A stretch of 64,000 bases of DNA, taken from Streptomyces sp. CB03234 (GTDB lineage: Bacteria; Actinomycetota; Actinomycetes; Streptomycetales; Streptomycetaceae). Location of the stretch: positions 310,001-374,000 of the forward strand of contig NZ_LIYH01000007.1 of NCBI RefSeq assembly GCF_001905885.1, read 5' to 3'. The notes beneath the pieces were generated by a model that did not search any database, was not told the DNA's origin, and saw only the letters and a list, made by a program, of their open reading frames with translations. The position numbers and the translations under genes were made by a program. The first letter of the stretch is position 1; each line of letters starts with the position of its first letter. Positions 23,212 to 30,923 of this stretch are shown in pieces.

Positions 23212-24150
23212 TCACTGGTCGGACCAGTCGACGGTCACGATCACCTTGCCGTGCAGGCCGCCCTCCATGTTGGCGCGCTGGGCGTCGGCGGCCTGTTCCA
23301 GGGGGAACGTCCTGGCCACCCGTACGGTCAGGGCGCCTTCCTCGACCAGCTCGGCGAGCGCCGTGAGGTCCGCCATGTCGGGGCGTACCCAGCAGTAGCG
23401 GCCGCCCAGCCCGATCACCTCGCCGTCGACGATGGACGCCAGCCGGCCCTCGGGGGCGAGCAGGTTGGCCGAGTCCTTCAGGACCTGGCCGCCGACCGTG
23501 TCGAACGCGGCGTCCACGCCGTGCGGGGCCAGGGCCCTGACGCGGCCGGCGAAGCCGTCCCCGTACAGCACCGGCTCCGCCCCCAGCTCGCGGGCCCGGT
23601 CCTGGCCCTCCTCGCGGACCGCGCCGATGACGCGGGCGCCGAGGTGCCGGGCGATCTGGACGGCCATCGAGCCGACGCCGCCCGACGCGGCGTTGACCAG
23701 GACGGTGTCGCCCGGCCGCACCTCCAGCGCCCGGTGCAGCACCTGGTAGGCGGTGAGCCCGGCCAGCGGCAGGCCCGCCGCCTCCTCGAAGCCCACGTTG
23801 CGCGGCTTGCGCGCGAGGGTGCGGACGGGCGCCGCGACGTACTCGGCGAACGTGCCGTGGCACAGCACGTCCTCGCGTACGTACCCCATGACCTCGTCCC
23901 CGACGGAGAACTCGGGAACGGACACTCCGGGCTGGACGACGACGCCGGAGACGTCCCAGCCGGGGATCACCGGGAAGACGGTGTCGAAGGACGTGTCGAG
24001 GTACCCGGCCTGGGCCTTCCGGTCGACCGGGTTGACGGCCGCCGCGCGCACTTTGACCAGCACCTTGTCGGGGCCCACCTTGGGGTCGGGGTGGTCGCCG
24101 AACTCCAGGACCTCCGGACCGCCGTACCGGCTGTAGCTGATCGCCTTCAT
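23212..24150 (-). CDS. NADP-dependent zinc-free quinone oxidoreductase-type enzyme
   Basis: A 312-residue medium-chain reductase of the zeta-crystallin / quinone oxidoreductase group. It has MKAISYSRYGGPEVLEFGDH at the start, VKVRAAAVNPVDRK, the NADPH motif VLVNAASGGVGSMAVQIARH and the C-terminal LAELVEEGALTVRVARTFPL. The usual zinc ligands are absent. The start at 24150 gives the normal family N-terminus. It likely reduces quinones or enones in the cytoplasm. The gene is alone, divergent from the histidine-rich protein. Confidence 0.9.
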   Translation of the reverse strand: MKAISYSRYGGPEVLEFGDHPDPKVGPDKVLVKVRAAAVNPVDRKAQAGYLDTSFDTVFPVIPGWDVSGVVVQPGVSVPEFSVGDEVMGYVREDVLCHGTFAEYVAAPVRTLARKPRNVGFEEAAGLPLAGLTAYQVLHRALEVRPGDTVLVNAASGGVGSMAVQIARHLGARVIGAVREEGQDRARELGAEPVLYGDGFAGRVRALAPHGVDAAFDTVGGQVLKDSANLLAPEGRLASIVDGEVIGLGGRYCWVRPDMADLTALAELVEEGALTVRVARTFPLEQAADAQRANMEGGLHGKVIVTVDWSDQ

Positions 24151-24258
24151 GGTCCGACCCTCCGGCCGGTTCCGGCCGCACGCAAGCCGAAACAGATCAT
24201 TCCCGACAAAAAGAACTAGCCTGGAGGTGTTGTCGACGTCCACGCCGGAGGCCCCGCG

Positions 24259-24555
24259 ATGACCGTCCTCCATCAGGAACACCTCTCCCACACCCACCCG
24301 CACGGCCCGGCCTGCGGACATCAGGCCGTGGTCCACAACCACCACCTCGACTACGTCCACGACGGGCATCTGCACCGGGAGCACTCCGGGCACTGGGACG
24401 AGTGCGAGCCCGGTGAGCACATCGCCCACAGCGGTCACGCCCATGAGCACGGGGACAACTGCGGGCACCCGGCCGTCGCGCACGGCGACCATGTCGACTA
24501 CGTGCACGACGGGCACCGGCACGCCGCGCACGACGGTCACTGGGACGACCACTGA
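24259..24555 (+). CDS. Histidine-rich metal-binding protein with internal duplication
   Basis: A 98-residue protein with 28 histidines and three cysteines. It is built from two tandem copies of a module of about 30 residues: CGHQAVVHNHHLDYVHDGHL and CGHPAVAHGDHVDYVHDGHR, each ending in an H-x-GHWD box. The duplication is about 49 residues apart. No signal peptide or membrane helix is visible, so it should be a cytoplasmic metal store or chaperone (zinc, nickel or copper). Similar actinobacterial proteins are often mislabelled as zinc transporters. I see no clear Zur or Nur box upstream. The metal is inference. Confidence 0.8.
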   Translation: MTVLHQEHLSHTHPHGPACGHQAVVHNHHLDYVHDGHLHREHSGHWDECEPGEHIAHSGHAHEHGDNCGHPAVAHGDHVDYVHDGHRHAAHDGHWDDH

Positions 24556-24564
24556 ACGGCGGCT

Positions 24565-25863
24565 TCACCATCGGGGGACGGCGGGGGTGACCCACTCCGG
24601 GTCCGCCTGCCGCATCGCCGCCGCGTCGTCGCGCTCGCGCAGGGTGCCGTCGTCGTCGAGCCAGCGCCGGTGGAGGGCGGCGAGCCGTTCGCGGTCCAGC
24701 TCGACGCCGAGGCCGGGCGCGTCGGAGACGGCGAGCCGGCCGTCCCGGAAGACGTGGCGGGCGGTGATGACGTCCTCGGTCTGCCAGGGGTAGTGACTGT
24801 CGCAGGCGTAGTCGAGGTTGGGGACGGTGGCCGCGACATGGGTCATGGCGGCGAGGCTGATGCCCAGGTGGGTGTTGGAGTGCATGGACAGCCCCACGCC
24901 GAAGGCCCGGCAGACGGCGGCGAGTTCACGCGTCCGGTGCAGGCCGCCCCAGTAGTGGTGGTCGGAGAGCACCACCTGGACGGCGCCGCGCGCGAAGGCC
25001 CCGGCGATCTCGGGGAACGTCGTCACGCACATGTTGGTGGCGAGGGGTACGTCGGTACCGGCGGCGACCTCCGCCATGCGGTCGGTGCCGCTCGCCGGGT
25101 CCTCCAGGTATTCGAGGACGCCGCCGAGTTGCCGCGCGACGTACAGGGACGTCTCCACGGACCAGGCCCCGTTGGGGTCCAGGCGCAGCGGCCGGCCGGG
25201 GAACGCCTCGGCGAGGGCGCGGACGGCGGCGATCTCCTGGTCCGGCTCGAAGACACCGCCCTTGAGCTTGAAGGAGCGGAAGCCGTGGCCGGCGACGAAG
25301 CGCCGGGCCTGGGCGACGATGCCGGCCGGGTCGAGGGCGGCGCCCCAGTCGTCCTTCTCGCCGCCGGCGGGGTGCTCGGCCCAGCGGTAGAAGAGGTACG
25401 CGCTGTAGTCGACGGTGTCGCGGACCTTGCCGCCCAGGAGGGCGTGCACGGGCAGGCCGAGCGTCTTGCCGAGCGCGTCCAGGCAGGCGACCTCGACGGC
25501 GGAGACCACGGACAGGCGCAGCTTGTCGGCGGTACGGACGCCGCGCAGCCCGCCCGCGTCGACGCCCTGCGGGTCGCCCTCGGGGGTGGGTGAGCCGCCG
25601 CACACGCGCTCGGCGAGCGTGAACAGGCCGTTCACGTCCGTGACCGGGTGGCCGGGGAGCGCCTCGGCGAGGGGGCGGGCCGGGGCCAGGTACGCGCCGT
25701 CGCCGTAGGTCTCGCCGACTCCGGTGACGCCGCCCCGGGTGACGACCTCCACGATGAGGCGAGGGGTATAGGGCTGGTGGACGCCCTGGGTGTTGAGGAG
25801 GGGCGGGTCGGAGATGAGGACCGGGGTGAGCCGGACGTCGTCGATCAGCAGCGCGGTATCCAT
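24565..25863 (-). CDS. gudD: Glucarate dehydratase
   Basis: A 432-residue enolase-superfamily enzyme that dehydrates D-glucarate to 5-keto-4-deoxyglucarate. Motifs in order are a capping domain with GVGETYGDGAYLA, the catalytic FKLKGGVFEPDQE (Lys-x-Lys), metal ligands LRLDPNGAWSVE, YLEDPASG and TNMCVTT, then the subgroup-specific SDHHYWGGLHRTRELA and LSMHSNTHLGIS (catalytic His). The SDHH-WGG and HSNTHLGIS blocks are those of glucarate dehydratases rather than of mandelate racemase. There is no sugar-acid transporter or aldolase next to it, so the pathway must be completed elsewhere. Confidence 0.9.
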   Translation of the reverse strand: MDTALLIDDVRLTPVLISDPPLLNTQGVHQPYTPRLIVEVVTRGGVTGVGETYGDGAYLAPARPLAEALPGHPVTDVNGLFTLAERVCGGSPTPEGDPQGVDAGGLRGVRTADKLRLSVVSAVEVACLDALGKTLGLPVHALLGGKVRDTVDYSAYLFYRWAEHPAGGEKDDWGAALDPAGIVAQARRFVAGHGFRSFKLKGGVFEPDQEIAAVRALAEAFPGRPLRLDPNGAWSVETSLYVARQLGGVLEYLEDPASGTDRMAEVAAGTDVPLATNMCVTTFPEIAGAFARGAVQVVLSDHHYWGGLHRTRELAAVCRAFGVGLSMHSNTHLGISLAAMTHVAATVPNLDYACDSHYPWQTEDVITARHVFRDGRLAVSDAPGLGVELDRERLAALHRRWLDDDGTLRERDDAAAMRQADPEWVTPAVPRW

Positions 25864-25936
25864 ACGTGAACCTTATTCAGCGGCGTAACCGGAGAACCAG
25901 ACGCCTGCAGCCGGTTTCCGGACCAGCACTGGACGA

Positions 25937-25953
25937 CATACCGACTGGTCGGT
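25937..25953. promoter_or_regulatory. TACCGAC-type operator, site 1 (phosphotransferase/ACAD operon)
   Basis: cataccgactggtcggt contains a perfect six-base dyad (accgac-tg-gtcggt). It lies 50 bases before the phosphotransferase start, within a possible promoter spacer (tggacg ... tcatgc). The same core recurs at 33386, 43839 and 56171. Confidence 0.65.
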
Positions 25954-26003
25954 CATGCTGCTGCGTACTGCCACTGTCCTTCCCGTCACCGGAGGTGCGA
26001 ACG

Positions 26004-27026
26004 ATGAGCTCAGCTCCCCCACCAGGTATCGATCCCGAGCGGTTGCGCGGCTTCCTGGACCGCGAGCGGCCCGGCCTGGTGAGCGGACCGCTCAGCGCCC
26101 GCCTCGTCGAGGGCGGCCGGTCGAACCTCACGTACGTCGTCACCGACGGCACCGGCCAGTGGGTCGTGCGCCGCCCGCCGCTCGGCCACGTCCTGGCCAC
26201 CGCCCATGACATGAGGCGCGAGCACCGGGTGATCAGCGCCCTGCACCCGACGGCCGTCCCGGTCCCGGAGCCGCTGGTGCTGTGCGAGGACGAGGAGGTG
26301 CTCGGAGCGCCGTTCTACGTCATGGAGTTCGTGGCCGGCACGCCGTACCGCACCGCCGGGCAGCTCACCCCGCTCGGCCCCGAGCGCACCCGCGCCGCGG
26401 CCCTGGGCCTGGTCGACACGCTGGTCGACCTGCACGCCGTGGACCCCTCGGCGGTGGGGCTCGGCGACTTCGGCCGCCCCGACGGCTTCCTGGACCGGCA
26501 GCTGCGGCGCTGGGGCAAGCAGCTGGACGCCTCGCGCAGCCGCGACCTGGCCGGGATCGACGAGCTGCACGCCGCGCTGGGCCGCGCGCTGCCGTCCTCC
26601 CCCGCCCCGACCGTCGTCCACGGCGACTACCGCCTGGACAACGCCCTGCTGGGCGAGGACGACCGGGTCAACGCCGTCCTGGACTGGGAGATGTCCACGC
26701 TCGGTGACCCGCTCACCGACCTGGGCCTGCTGGCCATGTACAGCGTCCGGCTGGACCTGCCGCACTCCCCCGTCTCCACCACCGCGGCCGCGCCCGGGCA
26801 CCCGGAGCCCGCGGAGCTGATCGAGCGCTACGCCGCCCGCTCCGGCCGCGACACCTCCGCCATCTCCTGGTACACGGCGTTCGCCTGGTTCAAGCTCGCC
26901 GTGATCCTGGAGGGCATCCACTACCGCTACACCCTCGGGCAGACCGTCGGCGCCGGCTTCGACCGGATCGGCGACCTCGTCCCCGTCTTCATCGAGCACG
27001 GCCTCACCACCCTCCAGGAAGGCTGA
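26004..27026 (+). CDS. Acyl-CoA-dehydrogenase-linked phosphotransferase (APH fold)
   Basis: A 340-residue kinase-fold protein of the aminoglycoside-phosphotransferase family. The glycine-rich loop ARLVEGGRSNLTYVVTD, the catalytic loop VVHGDYRLDNALLG (catalytic Asp in HGDYRLDN), and the metal motif VLDWEMSTLGDPLTDLGLL are intact. These motifs are those of the N-terminal kinase domain of human ACAD10/ACAD11 and of bacterial FadE36-like proteins rather than of drug-resistance kinases. It is followed nine bases later by an acyl-CoA dehydrogenase, the same two domains as ACAD11. A role phosphorylating 4-hydroxyacyl-CoA is inferred from that pairing. The ggaggt ribosome binding site fixes the start. 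Confidence 0.88.
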   Translation: MSSAPPPGIDPERLRGFLDRERPGLVSGPLSARLVEGGRSNLTYVVTDGTGQWVVRRPPLGHVLATAHDMRREHRVISALHPTAVPVPEPLVLCEDEEVLGAPFYVMEFVAGTPYRTAGQLTPLGPERTRAAALGLVDTLVDLHAVDPSAVGLGDFGRPDGFLDRQLRRWGKQLDASRSRDLAGIDELHAALGRALPSSPAPTVVHGDYRLDNALLGEDDRVNAVLDWEMSTLGDPLTDLGLLAMYSVRLDLPHSPVSTTAAAPGHPEPAELIERYAARSGRDTSAISWYTAFAWFKLAVILEGIHYRYTLGQTVGAGFDRIGDLVPVFIEHGLTTLQEG

Positions 27027-27035
27027 CCGACACCC

Positions 27036-28259
27036 ATGGACTTCGCATTCGACGCACGTACCGAGGAACTGCGGGGGAAACTCCTCGCCTTCATGGACGA
27101 GTTCGTCTACCCGGCCGAAACGGTCGCCGAGGAACAGCGCGCGAAGCTCGCCTCCCCCTGGGACACCCCGGCCGTGGTCGAGGAGCTGAAGGCCGAGGCG
27201 CGCAGGCGGGGCCTGTGGAACCTGTTCCTTCCCGATGAGGAGTACGGGGCGGGCCTGACGAACCTCCAGTACGCGCCGCTCGCCGAGATCACCGGCCGCT
27301 CCCCGCATCTGGCGCCCACCGCGCTGAACTGCGCGGCGCCGGACACCGGCAACATGGAGGTGCTGTTCCAGTTCGGCACGGAGGCGCAGAAGAAGCGGTG
27401 GCTGGAGCCCCTGCTCGCCGGGGAGATCCGGTCCGCGTTCGCGATGACCGAGCCGGAGGTCGCCTCGTCCGACGCGACGAACATCGAGACCCGGATCGCG
27501 CGAGCCTCCGACGGGACGACCGACTACGTCATCAACGGCCGCAAGTGGTACATCTCCGGTGCGATGAACCCGGACTGCGCGATCTTCATCGTGATGGGCA
27601 AGACCGACCCGGACGGCGAGGACGTCCGCCGCCAGCAGTCGATGGTCCTGGTGCCCCGCGACACCCCGGGGCTGCACGTCCGGCGCGCGATGCAGGTGTA
27701 CGGGTACGAGGACCACTCCCACGGCGGTCACGCCGAGGTCGTCTTCGAGGACGTCCGCGTCCCGGCGGAGAACCTGATCGGTGAGGAGGGCGGCGGGTTC
27801 GCCATCGCCCAGGCCCGTCTCGGCCCCGGCCGGATCCACCACTGCATGCGGCTGATCGGCATGGCCGAGCGGGCGATCGAGCTGATGTGCCGCCGGGCCG
27901 TGTCCCGTACGGCCTTCGGCAAGCCGCTGGCCGCCCAGGGGCAGGTGCAGGGGTGGATCGCGGACGCCCGGGTGACGGTGGAGCAGTTGCGGCTGCTCGT
28001 GCTGAAGACCGCCTGGCTGATGGACACGGTCGGCAACCGGGGCGCGCACACCGAGATCCAGGCCATCAAGATCGCGACACCGCGCGCGGTGGTGGACATC
28101 ATCGACAAGGCGGTCCAGGTCCATGGCGCGGGCGGCGTCAGCCAGGACTTCCCGCTCGCCGAACTGTGGGCCTCGGCGCGGACGCTGAAGCTGGCGGACG
28201 GTCCCGACGAGGTGCACCAGCGGTCGCTGGCGCGGCGGGAGCTGAAGAAGTACCTCTGA
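27036..28259 (+). CDS. Acyl-CoA dehydrogenase (ACAD10/11-like)
   Basis: A 407-residue FAD enzyme. FAMTEPEVASSDATNIETRI is the substrate/FAD loop, VINGRKWYISGA the beta-domain signature, and FGKPLAAQGQVQ and VQVHGAGGVSQDFPLAELWA the C-terminal FAD-contact blocks. The stretch GRIHHCMRLIGMAERAIELM followed by CRRAVSRTAFG is typical of the ACAD10/11 branch, distinct from short-chain enzymes such as the one at 40414. It is the second gene of an operon with the phosphotransferase. Together they could convert 4-hydroxyacyl-CoA to a metabolisable acyl-CoA. A clear hairpin terminator follows. Confidence 0.92.
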   Translation: MDFAFDARTEELRGKLLAFMDEFVYPAETVAEEQRAKLASPWDTPAVVEELKAEARRRGLWNLFLPDEEYGAGLTNLQYAPLAEITGRSPHLAPTALNCAAPDTGNMEVLFQFGTEAQKKRWLEPLLAGEIRSAFAMTEPEVASSDATNIETRIARASDGTTDYVINGRKWYISGAMNPDCAIFIVMGKTDPDGEDVRRQQSMVLVPRDTPGLHVRRAMQVYGYEDHSHGGHAEVVFEDVRVPAENLIGEEGGGFAIAQARLGPGRIHHCMRLIGMAERAIELMCRRAVSRTAFGKPLAAQGQVQGWIADARVTVEQLRLLVLKTAWLMDTVGNRGAHTEIQAIKIATPRAVVDIIDKAVQVHGAGGVSQDFPLAELWASARTLKLADGPDEVHQRSLARRELKKYL

Positions 28260-28286
28260 CTCCGGCACGGTGGTCAACAGCGGTAC

Positions 28287-28313
28287 GAGCCCGGGGCGTT
28301 GCGCCCCGGGCTC
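28287..28313 (+). terminator. Terminator of the phosphotransferase/ACAD operon
   Basis: gagcccggggcg and cgccccgggctc form a perfect 12-base stem with loop ttg about 28 bases after the ACAD stop. Confidence 0.85.
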
Positions 28314-28535
28314 TTACCACATACGAGCAGCCTGCGCGGCCGGAACGGCACTAAGACGGCGTGATCCGGTGTCCGCGGCCTACTTTCGGCCAAGGATCCC
28401 CCGACTCACCGGGGCCCGGACAACCCACAGTGCCGTCCGCCTCCTCTCACGGACCGGAGACAGCCGCGGCGCGCCATGACCACGCGCGCCCGCCGGCCTC
28501 CGCCGTCCCGACAGGCACTCGTAGAACGAGGAACG

Positions 28536-30281
28536 ATGACCAGATCCCACCAGGCCCGCCTCGGGCGCTCGGTGATCGCCGGAGCCGCGGCCATCGCCGT
28601 GACCGCCGGTATCGTCGCCGCCGCGCCCGACGGCAGGACGGCCACCGCCGCCCAGGCCACGCCGCAGCTCAGCCTGATCGCCGCATCGGCATCGGTGACC
28701 CTCGACTCGTACAAGGAACAGCCGGGCGTCTACCTCGACCTCGGTACGTACCTCACCGCCGAGAACGCCCCCTTGGAACTCAAGGTGACCCGTAAGTCCT
28801 ACAAGGACCCGGTCGTCGCCACGCAGATCATCCGTGACGGGGCCAAGACCCGGACCAAGACCCTTCCCGGCGGGCTGGTGAAGGACTTCACGGGGCTGCC
28901 CGGTTTCGTCCAGATCACCATGATCAACGCGGCCGGCAAAACCGTGCTGAACAAGGCCGAGGACTTCTGCCCGAACAACGCCTCGGGGCGGGTGCGGCCC
29001 GACGCTCCGGCCTCGTCGAAGTACCCCGAGAGCTGCCCCGTCAACCCGTTCACGCTCGGCTCGGTGTGGGGTGTGGAGAAGGGCTGGGCCGCCAACACGT
29101 ACGCGGGCTACTCCTCCACGCCCGTCGCCCTGCCGGCCGGGAAGTACACGGCGAAGGTCTCCGTGGCGAAGCGCTACCGCGATCTGTTCGGCATCGCCGA
29201 CAAGCCGCAGACGGTCAAGGTGACCGTGCGCGAGATCGACTCGGAGGGCGGTGGCGGCGGGGCGCCCGCCGCCCGCCACGGGTCCCACGCGGCCGGGCAC
29301 TCCGCCCCGGCGGGTCACGGCGCCGCCTCCGGGCACGCCGGGCACGGCGCCGTGCCCCCGGCCGCGCCCGCGGCGCCGACGAGCGGCGCGGGACCCTCGT
29401 ACAACGTGGGCCACGGGCCCCACACGCCCGCTCCGCCCGCCCTGCCCTGGGCGGTGAAGAAGGCGGGCCTCAAGGCGGGCGCGCGGCTGGGTGACGCGGC
29501 CGGGCAGACCGACGGCTCCCGCAAGGCCCCCGCGGTGAAGGCCGCGCCCAAGCGTCCGACCGGCAAGGCGACCGTGCCGAACGTGCCCAAGCCCGACCTC
29601 CGTTCGCTGCCCGCCTACGGCATCACCATCAGCGAGCCCGCCACCGAGGGCCCCGACAAGGGCAAGGACTTCCTCGCCTTCAGCGCCAACGTGTGGAACG
29701 CGGGCCCCGCGCAGCTGGTCGTCGACGGCTTCCGCGCGCCCGGCAAGGAGCTGATGGACGCCTACCAGTACTTCTACGACGCGAACGGCAAGCAGGTCGG
29801 CTACACCCCGACCGGCACCATGGAGTGGGACCCGCGCCCCGGCCACGAGCACTGGCACTTCACCGACTTCGCCAGCTACCGGCTGCTGAAGGCCGACCAG
29901 AAGGAGGCCGTGCGCAGCGGCAAGGAGGCCTTCTGCCTGGCCAACACCGACGCCGTCGACTACACGGTGAAGAACGCCAACTGGCACCCGTACAACACCG
30001 ACCTGTCCACGGCGTGCGGTCAGCAGAACTCGATCTCCGTCCGTGAGGTCCTCGACGTCGGCTCCGGCGACACCTACACCCAGGACCTGCCGGGTCAGTC
30101 GTTCGACATCACCACGCTGCCGAACGGCACGTACTACATCCAGGTGCTGGCCAACCCGGAGAAGCGGCTCAAGGAGACCGACCTGAACAACAACAGCGCC
30201 CTGCGCAAGATCGTCCTCGGCGGGAAGAAGGGCGCGCGTACGGTGACCGTGCCGGCGCACGACCTGGTGAACGCCAACTAG
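28536..30281 (+). CDS. Secreted lysyl-oxidase-like protein with histidine-rich linker
   Basis: A 581-residue exported protein. A signal peptide (about residues 1-40, RSVIAGAAAIAVTAGIVAAA, Ala-rich end) is followed by a beta-rich domain (about 45-235). Next comes a Gly/Ala/His-rich linker (about 245-290, HGSHAAGHSAPAGHG and similar) and a C-terminal domain with the lysyl-oxidase features. These are EWDPRPGHEHWHFTDFASYR with His437, His439 and His441 as likely copper ligands, FCLANTDAVDYTV, YNTDLSTACGQQNSISV, and LPNGTYYIQVLANPEKRLKE then NNNSALRKI. Lysyl oxidases make allysine from lysine using copper and a lysine-tyrosyl quinone. The secreted target is unknown. Start chosen for its aacgagga ribosome binding site and signal peptide. 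Confidence 0.85.
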   Translation: MTRSHQARLGRSVIAGAAAIAVTAGIVAAAPDGRTATAAQATPQLSLIAASASVTLDSYKEQPGVYLDLGTYLTAENAPLELKVTRKSYKDPVVATQIIRDGAKTRTKTLPGGLVKDFTGLPGFVQITMINAAGKTVLNKAEDFCPNNASGRVRPDAPASSKYPESCPVNPFTLGSVWGVEKGWAANTYAGYSSTPVALPAGKYTAKVSVAKRYRDLFGIADKPQTVKVTVREIDSEGGGGGAPAARHGSHAAGHSAPAGHGAASGHAGHGAVPPAAPAAPTSGAGPSYNVGHGPHTPAPPALPWAVKKAGLKAGARLGDAAGQTDGSRKAPAVKAAPKRPTGKATVPNVPKPDLRSLPAYGITISEPATEGPDKGKDFLAFSANVWNAGPAQLVVDGFRAPGKELMDAYQYFYDANGKQVGYTPTGTMEWDPRPGHEHWHFTDFASYRLLKADQKEAVRSGKEAFCLANTDAVDYTVKNANWHPYNTDLSTACGQQNSISVREVLDVGSGDTYTQDLPGQSFDITTLPNGTYYIQVLANPEKRLKETDLNNNSALRKIVLGGKKGARTVTVPAHDLVNAN

Positions 30282-30291
30282 TTCCCCGCTG

Positions 30292-30885
30292 TCACGGCCG
30301 CAAGGCCCTCAGCAGCAGGTCGGCCAGGTGGCCGGCCACCTGCTGGGGGCTGAGCGGCCCGTCCGGGCGGTACCAGGTGGACAGGTGGTGGACGGAGCCG
30401 AAGTGGTAGTCCACCACCAGGTCCGCGGGCGTGGCCGACGAGAACACGCCCGCGGCCTGTCCCTCCTCGATGAGGGCCCGGAACCGCTCGTGGTAGCGGC
30501 GCCGTTCCGCACGTACCTGCTTGTTCTTCTCCGGGCTCAGATGGTGCATCGACCGGAAGAAGATCGACGCGTCGTCCAGGTTCTCGATGGTGGTGACCAC
30601 CACGTCCGCGGCGGCGTCGCGGACCCGCTGCTCGACGGGGGCGTCCGCGCCCGCGAAGGCGTCCAGGCGCTCCTGCTGGAGCCGGAGCACGCGCGCGTAC
30701 ACCTCCTGGAGCAGGTCCTCCTTGGAGCCGAAGTAGTGGTAGAGGGCGCCCTTGGTGACGCCGGCCGCCTCGACGATCTCCTGGACGGAGGTGCGGTCAT
30801 AGCCCTGCTCGGCGAAGAGCCGGGTGGCGGTGGCCAGCAGCCTCTGCGGGACGGGGATGCCGTTCCCGTCCGTCGTCCTGGCCAT
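30292..30885 (-). CDS. TetR-family repressor of fatty-acid/acyl-CoA genes
   Basis: A 197-residue TetR protein. The helix-turn-helix spans about residues 13-58 (LLATATRLFAEQGYDRTSVQ, EIVEAAGVTKGALYHYFGSK). The ligand domain contains SIFFRSMHHLSPEKNKQVRA and ends LADLLLRALRP, a pattern common in FadR/KstR2-like regulators that sense acyl-CoA. It is the last gene behind the SDR and the acyl-CoA ligase. A TACCGAC-type dyad lies upstream of that operon and at three other promoters in the window, so autorepression and a small regulon are likely. It converges with the lysyl-oxidase gene with ten bases between. Confidence 0.88.
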   Translation of the reverse strand: MARTTDGNGIPVPQRLLATATRLFAEQGYDRTSVQEIVEAAGVTKGALYHYFGSKEDLLQEVYARVLRLQQERLDAFAGADAPVEQRVRDAAADVVVTTIENLDDASIFFRSMHHLSPEKNKQVRAERRRYHERFRALIEEGQAAGVFSSATPADLVVDYHFGSVHHLSTWYRPDGPLSPQQVAGHLADLLLRALRP

Positions 30886-30923
30886 GTGCCGCCACCTCTC
30901 CGTTGCTCGTGCGTGTCGCCGTC

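Noticed and set aside
24165..24258. Zur box before the histidine-rich protein
   Set aside because: I looked for a dyad like the known Streptomyces Zur site and found no convincing match; only A+T-rich promoter-like sequence is visible.
26004..27026. Aminoglycoside resistance gene
   Set aside because: The APH fold is shared, but the motifs and the adjacent acyl-CoA dehydrogenase point to ACAD10/11-type metabolism and not antibiotic resistance.
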